Assembly: GCF_947179165.1 (NCBI RefSeq)
Contig: NC_077242.1
Span: forward strand, 31,486,097 to 31,550,096
Direction: 5' to 3'
Origin: Solanum dulcamara
Taxonomy: Eukaryota > Streptophyta > Magnoliopsida > Solanales > Solanaceae
Length of the DNA: 64,000 nucleotides
The notes under the pieces are model-generated. The model did not search any database. It saw nothing but the letters and a program-made list of their open reading frames with translations, and was not told where the DNA came from. A program made the translations under genes and the position numbers. Shown here piece after piece: positions 1 through 11,730 of the stretch; the stretch's first letter is position 1, and each line of letters opens with the position of its first letter.

Positions 1-1334
1 AACAAATATCATAGTCATGATCATAGATTTGAAATTTATAAAATAGCTCATTTCATAATATAATTGTAATGTGAGTATTGGCCTTCCACATCACAAATCA
101 TACATACATAACTCATATCATGAGGTTTCCTAGGTCACTACATAGGGCTTTATGTCCTTTTCTTCATAACTTGCATGAGTGTCATAACTTGATCATAATT
201 GAAATCCATAATCATAATTCATACTTCAGTTTAAAGTAAAACTTGAATACATACTCAATTTTGATTAAAAAACCATAGGATACTTGGAAATCATTGAACT
301 TCATAATCTTACATCATGTAATTCATCATATAAAATAGTTTCATGCATGGATATTGATAATTCAACTTGAAATTATGTAATTTACATAGAAACATACTTA
401 TAATGAATGTTAGTAATGATTAAAAATGTAATTGAAACAGTCCAATGTAATTCATCAAAAATTGGAGTTTAAAAGTAATGAGATTTTTAAAGAAAACCTT
501 GGGACTCAATGGGTGAAAGGGACCCATGGATCATTCCCCACATACCTTGATTGAAATTAGACTTAAATTTGGGAAAGAAGGTGTGATCTTGAAGAAAATC
601 TAACCAAAGCTTGATAAACTCTTGATGAACCTTGAGAAAGAAGTCTTAAACTTGTTTGGGAAATAATGGAAGAATAAAAAGGGTTTAGGAGTATTTAGGA
701 AAAAAATACTTAATGAATCTAGTCCTTAAAAACGTCTACATACATTGGTAGAATATAAGGAAAATACCAAACTGCCCCTCACTGAATTCTGAGCCAGGTA
801 ACCCTATGACCGGGTTCTACAAACCGTAGAGGTAGTGACAAGTAGTAGGAACGACTCGTCTTGCAGGACCTAAGAAAGACTTGAAAAACAAGTCTCTAAA
901 TTTTTGTTACGGTTATGTTATGACTCGTTTTTGAGTCTACGATTCGTAAGGTCACTCAACCCGCAAGTATGAGAAATTACCCATTTTACTGAGCCTCTAA
1001 AGTTTTTATATGACTTGTTTTGATGATTTTTCACACCTTTAAGACTCGTCATGTTGAGTCATAGAGTGGGTTTTGAGGGTTGAATAGTTGTAGGGTTTAA
1101 GACCGGCACTACGAATCATTTCTATGACACGTACACTATTTCACAATTCATCGTACGACCTGTAGACTCTCATACTTACTGTAGCTTATTTCCAACCTTT
1201 TACTTCACCTCCACGAGTCAAGTTTACGACTCATAATAGCCTCCATGAGTCGTAGACTAACTCGTAGACCTGTGTCAATTTAATTCTTTTGAAAATTTCC
1301 TTCCATTTGACTTTTAATCTTACGGGGTCTTACA
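1..1334 (-). repeat. Element I 3' LTR, partial
   Basis: On the minus strand the LTR opens at 1334 with TGTAAGACCCCGTAAG and continues left past the window edge. It aligns almost end to end with the LTR at 33883-36671, for example 1-60 with about 34770-34830. The stretch at 840-1270 is rich in ACGAGTCGTAGA-like words. The start is confirmed by a purine tract immediately outside it on the minus strand and by the pol C-terminus just beyond. Confidence 0.85.
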
Positions 1335-1340
1335 ATATAT

Positions 1341-1352
1341 CCCCCTTGGAAA
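1341..1352 (-). other. Polypurine tract of element I
   Basis: On the minus strand a TCCAAGGGGG-type purine run lies a few bases upstream of the LTR start at 1334 and just downstream of the end of pol. This is the expected place for the plus-strand DNA primer of an LTR retrotransposon. Confidence 0.6.
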
Positions 1353-1559
1353 CATTCGTCCTAGAATGAGATTAACTTAGCCTATAAAGGACATGAAAAA
1401 AGAAATAGAAACCCAACATGAATGTAATGACACATAAAATAGCATAAATCATGACCTTTAAATTAACTTTCATGAACATGCATGCATATGAATGACATAT
1501 AGAACTGAAATGTAGGAGTTTAACTAATTTGATCATGAACAACTTAGTACCTTACACTT

Positions 1560-3088
1560 GAGTGGAAGGAAAGAGTTATGGATAATGCTTTATCATGTCT
1601 ACTTCCACTTTCGATGTAGCACTCTCTACTTGTTGATTTCTCCATAACACTTTGACGGATGCAACATCTTTATTTCTTAATCTCTTCACTTGTCGGTCAA
1701 ACATTTCCACCAGAACCTCCTCTTAAGTTAAATTTTCTTCAACATTCACAATTTCCAATGGAATAATGGAGTTCGGATCACCCACAAACTTTCTCATCAT
1801 CGACACATTAAATACTTGGTGAACCATAGCCAACTCAAATGGTAAATGTAACTCATATGCCACCTTACCAACACATTTCAATATTCTATAGGGTCCTACG
1901 TATCTAGGACTGAACATTCCCTTCTTACCAACATGCATTACATCATTCATAGGTGAAACCTTCAAATATACCAAATCATACACCTCGAATTCAAGCTCTT
2001 TTCTTCTAATGTATGAATAGGACTTTTGACAACTTTAAGATATCTTTAATCCTTCTCTTATAAGCCTTACCTTCTTGATTTAATCAACTACTAAATCAGG
2101 ACCAATCAATGCCATATCACCTACTTCAAACCATCCCATCGAGGATCTACATCTTCTTTCATACAAGGCTTCAAAAAGAGCTATTTGAATGCTAGAGTGA
2201 TAACTATTATTGTAGAAAAACTCAATCAATGGCAAATGCTCATCCCAAATTCCTTTCAAATCAATGACACATGCCCTTAACATATCTTTCAAAGTTAGGA
2301 TCATTCTTTTGGCTTGTCAATTGGTTTGAGGATGAAAAGCAGCACTTAGCTTAACTTTTGAACCAAGACCCCTTTGAAATGACTTCTAAAAATGTGAAGT
2401 GAATTGAGTACCTCTATCTAATATAATCGACAAAGGAATACCATGAAGTTTCACAAGTTCATGAATGTACAACTTAGCATAGTCTTCGGCACCATAGGAA
2501 GTCTTAACTGGTAGAAAATGTGCCAATTTAGTCATTTGGTCCATAACGACCCAAAGAGAATCATGTTGTCTTCTAGTATGAGGCAAACCCATCACAAAGT
2601 CTATATTCATATCTTCCCACTTCCAAGTAGAAATTTCAATATTTTGAGCTAAACCTCCTAGTTTTTAATGCTCAACTATTACTTGTTGACAATTAGGACA
2701 CTTAGCCACAAACTATGCTATGTCCTTCTTCATGCCATTCCTCTAAACACTTCTCTCAAATTACGATACATCTTGGTGGATCCTGAATGAATTGAATACC
2801 GAGAACTATGGGCCTCATTCAATATTAACTCTCTTAACCCATCAATAATAGGAACACATAAACAACCTTGGTAGCGTAGTACACCATCTCCCCCTTAGTA
2901 GAAAGCCTCAATGGCTTTTTCAGAAACCGACTTCATTAATTCAACCAAAACTGGATCAAGATCTTGTTTGAATTTAACATCCGCCACAAGAGATGATTGT
3001 GAACCATTATGTACAAGAACATCTCCCTCATTGGAGTCAAACAAATGCACACCTAACCAAGCCAATCTATAGACATCTTTAGCCAATT
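1560..3088 (-). pseudogene. Element I integrase and chromodomain-like C-terminus
   Basis: Read on the minus strand from 3088 to about 1560. The order is the linker after RNase H (2895-3086), the integrase core with the motif VVMDQMTKLAHFLPV near 2540, a QTERTI-type downstream region with YNNSYHSSI near 2200, and the C-terminal SPRYVGPY block near 1890. A final block with the DRQVKRLRNKDVASVKV pattern (about 1560-1720) resembles the degenerate chromodomain of Del/Tekay elements. Frameshifts and stops separate these blocks, so no integrase can be made. The upstream junction at 3088 is where element II inserted; the earlier part of the same pol lies at 28285 onward. Confidence 0.85.
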
Positions 3089-3093
3089 CCTTC
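3089..3093. other. Left target-site duplication of element II
   Basis: CCTTC immediately before the LTR start at 3094. The partner at 28280-28284 is CTTTC, four of five bases matching. Both lie in the pol of element I. Confidence 0.7.
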
Positions 3094-6000
3094 TATAATG
3101 ACTTCCAAGGTCATTTTCGTGCTTTTACATATTTTTACTATTTTATCCTCCTCGTATTTTTTTTATAGATCTTATGTGATGTTGGAATGGGTGGAATGCT
3201 CCCTAAAAGAGCTCAATAGAGTTTTAGAAGGTTTGGCCATTCTTGAAGTTCAAGTCTAGAACGAGTTGACTTGGGTCAGCCTTTCGAGATTCTGATGTTT
3301 GATGATGATTCCATCAGTTCCATCAACTCTAAAAGGGTCAATTTAGTCTAGAAGTAAGGTTGATTTTGGTTTTGGAGCCTTCGTTTTGAGTTGGTGAGAT
3401 TAGGCATTTTAACATTAAAGTTTTAGCCAAGTTTGACTTCAGTCAACATTTTTAGCAAATATGCTCAGACAAAAATTTTGTCATAACAGTTAGCTCCAAA
3501 ATGCCAAGTTTGGTTTATAACAACCTTTGGTTTGATTCTGAGGTTGTCAAAATGGTTTAAGTCATGTTTTCCTATTTTGAAACTTTTATAACTTAAAAAG
3601 ATAACTTCGGTCAAATCTTATGGTAAACAACCTCAAAATAGAATTCTAATATTTCCATCAGCTCTAAAATGGTCAAATTAGGCTAGTAGGATGGTCAGCT
3701 CGAGTATCGAGGCAATCGATACGAGTTTGGAGTCATTTAGTGCTTTTGACTTAGAAAATTAGCTTATGGTTGACCTTGGTCAACATTCTTAGAAATTGTG
3801 ACCAAATGAAAATTCAGGTAGCGCGGCTAGTTCTGAAATATCAAGGTTGGTATTGACCGACCCTTTATTCACATCCCGAGGCTTTCAATCTAATCCCAAT
3901 ACCCGTTGTGTAAAATGTTATTAGGGTGTGGGACCCACTTTTCCAAAAAAAGACCTCGTATCCAAAATACCGAATTTGGTAGGGTAGCATATCTCTTTTG
4001 CACGTACGAGGTTTGAAATGAATTCAGAACACCCATCGGAGAACTTGGCATGGCAAGCTCAATCTGCACTAGAAGGCACCTAGTTCTGTCTCTAAAGCGA
4101 CTCTTAGTTGCTAAAGCGAGTGTCGCTAAAGTGGCCAGAATGCCGCTAAAGTGACCAAGCAGCAGGGGCCGAGTGTTGCTATAGCGACCAGCAATCGCTA
4201 AAGCAAATTGACACTTAAGAGACCTGGTGTCACTAAAGAGACGCCCAAATCTTTCAGGTGGTTGGTTAAGAGAACTCCGGGTGTTCTCTTAAGCGACATC
4301 AAAGACCTATTTTTGGTCTCTTTTTCAGACTTGAGCACTAACTTTCAAAATCATTTCTCTCTCTATATTTAGGTGATTTAGGTGATTCAAAAGGCTAAGT
4401 TGCATGAATGTTTGAGAAGAATCCATTGGAATGTTCATAATTGGGAGAAAAGGATTATTTTAAGGTAAATTTCCCTTTTTCCTTGCATTTTTGGATATCC
4501 AAGGGCTTGTAATTGATGGGATTGTTTGAGCTCTTCCAGTGCTTGAAATGTGCCTATTTTTGAGCACTAGTTTCTTAGATTATTTAGGACCTTGTGACGG
4601 AGTTGGTTTTTCAAATTCGTGCATGGGTCTTAATGTCGAATTTTCACCTAACTTTGGTCCCATTTTAATTATAGTAATATGGATATCGTTGGCCTTATTC
4701 TGATGTGTTCTTTGATAATTTGAGAGAGTGGCCTCATTCGAAAGTGGCCCAAAAGGGAAAATCTCAAGTTTAGCATTTCGTGTGTGGTTTTGGTTTTGAG
4801 GTAGGTTATGGCTTCCTTTTGTTAGACTTAGCTTGGTTGGAATTGATGTATATTAGATGGTAACATGCGATTAGGTTGGTGATGTGTGTGTTGATTTCCC
4901 TTTGAGCAAATTTGGAGTCGATGATAATTATTAGTGACTACTTTTGGGCTTTAGTCGTTGGATCCTTAGTCTAGGTGGAAATCTTAACTTGTTACACCGT
5001 TTAGAATCCTTAGAAATTGCTCCTAGGTGATTTGAACTTATGATACTAGTTGTTGACTTGTTTGGTGTCGGTTTGTCACTTGTTATAATTTTTGGCTTAC
5101 TCTTGGGACTTACTTGCTCATGATATTGAATGTTGGGCTCGAGGCTGTTCTTTCATCATACCAAAGTCTCAGGTGAGTGATATATGATTTTGGACATGCT
5201 TCTTGCCTTATTTACCCTGCCGGTGTTAAAATATATCTTCTAAAAGAAAGAATAAATAATGAGCTCAAGGTATAAATCCAGGTGACCCTTTTATTGACCT
5301 TAGACTACACTTCAGTCCATTGATAAGCTTAGGGTGTGAATTTTGGGCAGCCTGTTGATAATATTCTAGGTTATTATTTTAATGTGGTTGAGCTCGAAGT
5401 ATGATTCTGAACAGACCCTTTTTATTAATGAGCTTGAGGGTCATTTTGAGTGTTTCATGTCATTTTTAAATGATAATAAGTCATAATTATGAGTTTACAT
5501 TTGGGATTTCTTTTGGTATTTTATTAGTAGAGATTATTGGTGGGATTACATGATTTATTGGACTTACTTGATTATTGTATGGTCTTCCCATGTCCTTTTT
5601 TTCACAACAATCATAGATTTTATGATCCTTTCTTGTTATTATAATATCATCTTGCTTCTTATTATATATTTATTCTTTTTGAGCTTGGTCGGCCTATGAT
5701 GTCTAGTGAGTACCCCAGGTTTTGGTACATATAATGCACCTCTGCATCTTTTTGATGCAGCTCCCAGTTTGAGAAACCCTCAACGTGCGCCTGATCATCT
5801 ATAGCTGTGTCAGGTCTGGATTTTGGTGAGCTCCTAGAGTTTAGAGACTTTCTACATTCCATCTTTTGCTCTAACTTGTATTTGTATTTTGGACAGTTAG
5901 TTCTGCGTTCTATATTCGTAAATATAGTCAACATTTGTACTTAGTAGCTCTTGTATAGGTGACACTAGGTTCGAGGTTTGGTCTAATGTCAATTCATCAT

Positions 6001-6212
6001 TTTTGGTCACTATTGGGCCTTTTGTATATTTTGTATCGTATTTATATGTCTATACCCTGGCCCAACTTTCCTTTGGTTATATTCTATTTTCTTCTACTTT
6101 ATTATGTTAATTATTTTTTATATAATATGAGGTTCGACTTTTGCATTAGTTAGGTTTGGCTTGTCTACTCGGGGTATAGTAGGCGCCATCATGGACCAAA
6201 TTTGGGTTGACA
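3094..6212 (+). repeat. Element II 5' LTR
   Basis: It starts TATAATGACTTCC, the first TG mutated to TA compared with TGTAATGACCTCC at 22312, and ends in GGGTTGACA just before the primer site. It contains an array of GCTAAAGCGA words at 4085-4250 and a splice-donor-like TTTTAAGGTAAATTT near 4455. The whole length aligns with 22312-28279 once the inserted solo LTR is removed. Confidence 0.88.
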
Positions 6213-6215
6213 GAG

Positions 6216-6227
6216 TGGTATCAGATC
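6216..6227 (+). other. Primer binding site of element II
   Basis: TGGTATCAGATC, close to the TGGTATCAGAGC sequence complementary to the 3' end of plant initiator tRNA-Met. It lies three bases after the 5' LTR end, which is the standard spacing. Confidence 0.8.
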
Positions 6228-6559
6228 TTAGGTTCACTGGTCTCACCATTATAGGAGCAAGTATATAGTAAAGTCTCGCAGATCGGTACGATGACATTTG
6301 TATTCGATCTTCATGCGGCTATAGGAAATTGTTAGAAATTAATTCACTATTCTTGTTTCTGCTCATGCGCTAATAATGATGAACACCTCTAAATTCTAAT
6401 TATTTCACACTTTCTCAACTGAGGACAAGATCCACCCGCGGAGGATGAGGACCCCTTGCGCTTAAAGATAGATACCCATCTCGGTGTAGGGATTGAGTTT
6501 GACAAAAAGGTCAGGGCGAAGCTCAGGCTACAATACTAGTGCCAGATCCAGATATAGAG

Positions 6560-7960
6560 GTTGAGAAGTTTGAGCCTCAACCGGTGGAGGAGCATCCATC
6601 CTAGCCTCCACCTATATTTATGGTATGTCAGTGTTACAGGATACTCTGGCCCGAATCCTCAGCTTGATGGGGGGTATTTCCCTCTTAGGGACATTGCCTA
6701 GCACTTCAGTCTTACCCCAGGTTTGAGGGGAAGCTCAAAATTTAGGGCAGGCAGGGGCACAGTATGATTTAGCCACAGTTCTATAGCCTACTACTACAGC
6801 TCCCCATTAAGTGGTTCAACCTATTCCCACTGTTGTTCAGTACATGGAAGCTAGACCACTTAAGACTACGGAGGAGCACAATATGTTGTGAAGGTTTATA
6901 ATATTAGCTCCTCCTAAGTTCTTGGGTTCTATGGGCGAGGATGCCCATGAGTTTTTAGTTAGTTGCCAAGAGAGGTTGCATAACCTCGGATTGGTGGAGT
7001 CCCATGGGGTTGATTACACTTCTTTCCAACTGGATGGACCAGCAAAGCAGTGGTGGAGGTCTTATCTTAGCTACAGACCTACGAAATTGCCACCGATGAC
7101 ATGGACCAGTTCTCCAAGGCTTTTTTGGAGAAGTATATACCTCATAGTTTGAGAGATTGAGGAATGATTTCACATTGCTGGTGTAGGGATTACTGACGAT
7201 CACAGAATATGATTCTCAATTCTATTAGCTCTCCAAGAACGCTACCATGATTATACCGACAAAGAAGGAACAGATATGCCAGTTTGTCAGAGGGTTGTCT
7301 GTTCCTTTGAGGTTGCATACAGAACAAATGGTTACATTATCCTATTCATTATTAAAAATACTAGACCATGCATGTATTATTGAGGCTATACATCGTGAGG
7401 CCTACGGAGGCAGCGATAAGAGTCCTCACTGCTAGAGCAGTTTCAATGGATAACAGTTGCATGGTAGGTTTTCCTTTGGCAGAGGCCATTCACTACAGTA
7501 TCCACCTAGTAGATAGGTTCATGCAGCCTAACAGCTTACCGATGGTGGATCAGCAGGTACTGGCGGTCAGAGTAGCCAAACTTTAGGTTAGTCTTCTTGG
7601 GGTCAGACTTCTGGGTATTCAAGTCATGGTGCAAATTCAGGGTCAGTTGGGACATATTAGGGAGGTTTATTCAGAAGGTCATGCTATGAGTGTGGTGTGA
7701 TAGGTCACTTCGTTAGGGAATTTCCTTCTATAAGCCATCGCAGATACCAGATTCAGTAGGCTCCACTAGGTCAGCAGGTATAGGCCCCCAGAGCCACAGT
7801 TCAGCTGCCCAGAGATAGTGTACAGGGTGGTAAAGGTGAGTCTCAGGTACTAGGGAAGGTCCCTAGGCAAGATAGCTAGGTAGTAGAAGTGGAGGAAGTC
7901 ACATGTATGCTTTTTCGAGTAGGCCAAAGGTGGAGACCTTAAATGCCATCATCACAGGTA
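6560..7960 (+). pseudogene. Element II gag remnant
   Basis: Retrotransposon capsid/nucleocapsid polyprotein remnant. A segment at 6922-7152 has the GEDAHEFL...CQERL and AKQWWRSY pattern of the plant gypsy gag domain, continued in another frame near 7250-7435. A zinc knuckle of the form CYECGVIGHFVREF is readable near 7690, with the last zinc-binding Cys replaced by Phe. Stops and frameshifts break the frame repeatedly and the start codon cannot be assigned. It precedes the protease directly, as expected. Confidence 0.8.
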
Positions 7961-8390
7961 CGACCTCCGTCGAACACCAGCCTACTTATGCTTTATTTGA
8001 CCCGGAGTCCACTTAATCATACGTGTTTTCTCCTTATGCTACTCAATAGGATGTTTTATGTGAGCCGTTGCATGTGCTTAAGTGTTTAGCTACCCTTGTA
8101 GATGAATCCTTAATAGTGGATCGAGTGTATCAATTCTGTATGGTGACTATCGTGGGGTATGATACTAGAGCAGACCTAATTATGCCAGATATTGTAGATT
8201 TTGACTTGATTCTAGGCATGGATTTGTTGTCTACTCATCATGCGGTTTAGGATTGCTTCTCCAAGACCATTACTTTGTGTATGCCTGGCATTCCTCTGGT
8301 CATGTGGACAGGTGTTGTTATTTATGTACCATATGGTGTTATTTCCTTCTTCAGGGCTCAACGGTTAGTAGGGGTTTCTAGCCTATTTTG
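7960..8390 (+). pseudogene. Element II aspartic protease remnant
   Basis: Retropepsin-like region following gag. Near 7985 there is an ALFDPES segment where the active-site D(S/T)G-type motif of this family lies, already altered. The downstream ILGMDLLSTHHAV block near 8210-8248 is the conserved flap-distal segment that precedes RT in plant gypsy elements. A clean 60-residue piece is open at 8068-8250, but the whole domain is not. Confidence 0.78.
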
Positions 8391-8808
8391 CTTATGTCTG
8401 TGACACTATTGCTGATACTCCTTTTATTGATTTTTTTCCGGTGGTCCAAGAGTTCCCTGATATTGTTTCCACCGATTTACCTGGCCTTCCTCCTGAGCGT
8501 GATATTGACTTTGGCATTGATGTTGAGTCAAGTACACAACCCGTCTCTATTACACTATATCGGATGGCTCAATTTGAGTTAAGGGAGTTTAAGATGTAGC
8601 TCTAAGACCTCTTGAGTATAGGGTTTATCAGGCCTAGTGTGTCTCCCTGGGTGCTTCTATTCTGTTCGTAAAGAAGAAGGATGGTACCTTGAGAATGTGT
8701 ATTGATTATAGGCAGATGAATAAGGTGACCATCAAGTATAGGTATCCGATGTCGTGGATTGATGACTTGTTTGATCAGCACCAGGGTGCAGCAGTACTCT
8801 TTAAGATA
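8391..8808 (+). pseudogene. Element II reverse transcriptase, N-terminal half
   Basis: The start of RT, broken by several frameshifts. Readable blocks are the SPWG-type segment near 8645, a [16 protein letters not shown] block near 8670-8705, and the DDLFDQ segment near 8760. It is cut at 8808 by the insertion of element III within the conserved KID motif; the rest of the domain resumes at 19757 in a matching frame after a 5-bp duplication. Confidence 0.85.
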
Positions 8809-8813
8809 GACTT
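8809..8813. other. Left target-site duplication of element III
   Basis: GACTT directly before the LTR start TGTTAC at 8814. An identical GACTT lies at 19757-19761 on the other side of the element. Confidence 0.88.
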
Positions 8814-9119
8814 TGTTACCCCCCACACTTTTGAACCATGAAATGTGTCCCTAATCTTCTTAAAAGTAGCCATGAGACCCCTACTATCCACACATATTAA
8901 ACAACTCGAAGGAAAGAAGAATGTGATACCTCGTGAGAGGGAAGGTTAAAAATAGAGTCGTGAGAATCCGAAAAGAGTTGGAGGCTAAAAAAAAATAAGT
9001 CATAGGACTCAATTTACCTACGTAAGCTACTAAGTTAAAAGTATTATACACTTGAGCTACTTAACGATATATCAAGCTTACGTATTACGGATTACATCGA
9101 CTCTTAAAACAAGACGAGA

Positions 9120-9360
9120 TTACGAACCCACATGGGAGAGGAGAAGGCAACACATGGCAGCAAAATGAGGTGCCACATGGAAGACTAGGGAAGTATCATG
9201 TGGCAGCAGGTGACCCACCTGCTTGGAGTCAAGTAGGTGACCCACCTACTTGGGGGTGGGCCCCACCAAGGACACGTGGCAGCCTTGGAGGCTAAGGGTG
9301 GATCCGTGGCCCAATAAGGGCTTGACACGTGTCACCCTTAGGGGATGACATGTGTAACTT
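9120..9360 (+). promoter_or_regulatory. G-box/ABRE-like cluster upstream of a TATA box in the LTR
   Basis: Within 240 bases there are at least six CANNTG words of the CACGTG/CACATG/CATGTG type, including GGACACGTGGCAG and GACACGTGTCACC, which match the plant bZIP-bound G-box and ABRE core. A TATATATG box follows at about 9370. The 3' LTR keeps the same array at 16738-16945. Stress- or ABA-responsive transcription is inferred from motif knowledge, not shown. Confidence 0.55.
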
Positions 9361-11702
9361 CCTAAGGGACCATATATATGTATGCTAATGACTCTTAAGT
9401 CATTTGGAACTCAAAAATCAGCCCAAAACATAGAGAGAAAAACGTTAGAAGAAAAAGAGAAAGGGGCAGCCATGGTTTCTAAGAAATTAAGGTAAGTTCT
9501 TCAATTTTCCTCCGTGAATTAATTATATATGATGTTCCTCAAACCCGTGGGGTGTATATATGTATCTTACTATGTCTAAGGAATTAATTCTTCAGCTTGA
9601 AACTTGAGAGAAAGTTGAAAGAACAAAGACGGAAAACGTTAAAAACTGGTTAACAAACCCATTTTTGGAGGGGACAGTTGTTAGTAATAATAGTATAACC
9701 TCTTGTGTATAGCTTCGTTTCGGGTGATTAAATATGTTTTGGAAAGGTATTTAATAGGTTTATAACTTTCATTTATACTTTAAAATCCAGTTTTGCTTTT
9801 ACCTTCTCGAAAAAGGGTGATGAAATGTAGAGGAGGTATTGCCCAGATTTTGGTTTTGGAAATCGTACACGGACTGTTGTTGGTGTTTTGGGCATATCTT
9901 TTTGTGCATAATTGATGTAGGGGTGATTATAAATTTTATTCTACCCTAATACACATGTCTATAACTTTCATGAAGGACGTAAATCCTATTTCCCTCCATT
10001 ACCCCTTCGAAACGAAGCGACAAGGTAGAACAGTAAGTTGTCCAGAATTCACATTTTGATAGTTTTGAGTGAGTTGTTGTTGCAGGGGTGTAATGTATTG
10101 TTGAAGGGCCTAAATAAATTCTAAAAGGGTTGTGTATGCTTCTGGTTTCAGCCACATGACCCCTCGTTTTGTATAATGAAAGGCGTTATAGAATAAAGAC
10201 TAGACGCCCTATTTGATATCATCTTTTTGAATGAGTCATTTGGAGTTTATATTGTATATTGTTGGTGTGAATTGCTGCAGGTTGTTGTTATTGGTTGGCT
10301 GTAGGTCTTAGTGACCTAATTGTAAATTTGTATAGGGCACATTATAGGGGAGGTGCTGCCCAACTTTTGGCGACGCCTTGGCAAATAACAGAACTAGTTG
10401 GGGAAACGACTAAGGAAATAGATTCCATTAATACTAAGGTGTAACCTAGAGTGATGGAAAGTTAAGAGGGGTTGATATTCATATTACTTTCATGTTGAAT
10501 AGGTTCAAAGGACGGCGAGGCAAAAAGGATAAGGAATATTTCAGACAAGGTATGTAAAGATTTCTCTTGGCATGTTTTGGTATAAGTTCGTACAACTATC
10601 TTTCTTTCCTTTTGTCAATGTTTAGCCTTAAGTGAATTGTATATGAAGTGCGGAGATAATTCCATTCCCAGAATTCCGAGTACGCCTCATAACCCCTATC
10701 CACAGTTCAGTATTAGAGTTCTTGTAAGGATTAACTATTGCCTAGTATGGCATCTACGTGCTAAACAGTAGTGTGTAGAAAGCTATCTCTTATTTCCATT
10801 GATATGTATTGGATACGAAAATGAGATTATGACGCCATAATGGTTCACCAAGCCCATAATGGGCCGGGTACGAAATATGTATATGAAGATCACCTGAAGA
10901 AAAGTACAGACTATATAGAGCTTATTCTCTTTCTTCTTTTGGGCATGTCTTTATCTTAGTCGTAAGTTGAATATGATATGAGCTCCGGATGTAACTCCAT
11001 TCTTAGTTATCTCGCATTTACTTTTGAATAACGAACTCTGGTAGTAGTAGAACTATTTCTCTAGAAACTTACAAATGTTAAAAAAATACCAAATGTACAG
11101 GCTCCAAGTCTTAAATACTATATGATACTAAGTGTTTTAATTCCATAAATGATTTGGACCTATGTTAATACATGTCTAGGGTACCCGAGATTACTTTTGA
11201 GGCAGCCCATAATGGTACTTAGAGGATACTCGAGATGACTACACCGGTTCTCAGGCCCTCAGACAAAAGCTTTAACTCTCTTATTTTGTTGAGTCTCCGA
11301 TATGATTTAAATTGCATATAGTTACTCACTACTCTACTCGTGTATACTGTAACACTTCTTTCACCGAGTTCTAGGCCGGGTCCGTTCGTGCACAACTCAC
11401 TACATTGTCCACCGAGCCCTTCACTAGAGGGTCGAGTACGTATGTATGTATATATGATGGTGATGTGTTGCATGAAGGTGGTGATGGCGCCGGGCCTATG
11501 ATGATCCTATAGATATGATTCACCAGACCCTTGAAAAGGCCGGCTATATTGTATAATTTGAGCATGCATGCTTTCATGATTTACAAAGTACAGGTATAGG
11601 TACAGGTTTCCAATTTTGATATTTTATCCCCTGCTTCTCTACTTCAGATATGCTTCTAGTTGTATTATGTTATATTTTACGTACTTAGTACATATGTCGT
11701 AC

Positions 11703-11730
11703 GGACCCCCCTTGTTCGGGGGGCTACGTC
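11703..11730 (+). other. GC-rich hairpin in the element III LTR
   Basis: GGACCCCCC, a short TTGTTC loop and GGGGGG followed by CTACGTCC form a strong stem. The matching stem occurs in the 3' LTR near 19255-19283, with TTGTTA in the loop. It lies in the 3' third of the LTR, about 500 bases from its end, where the R/U5 boundary and RNA 3' end would be plausible. Function is unknown. Confidence 0.5.
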
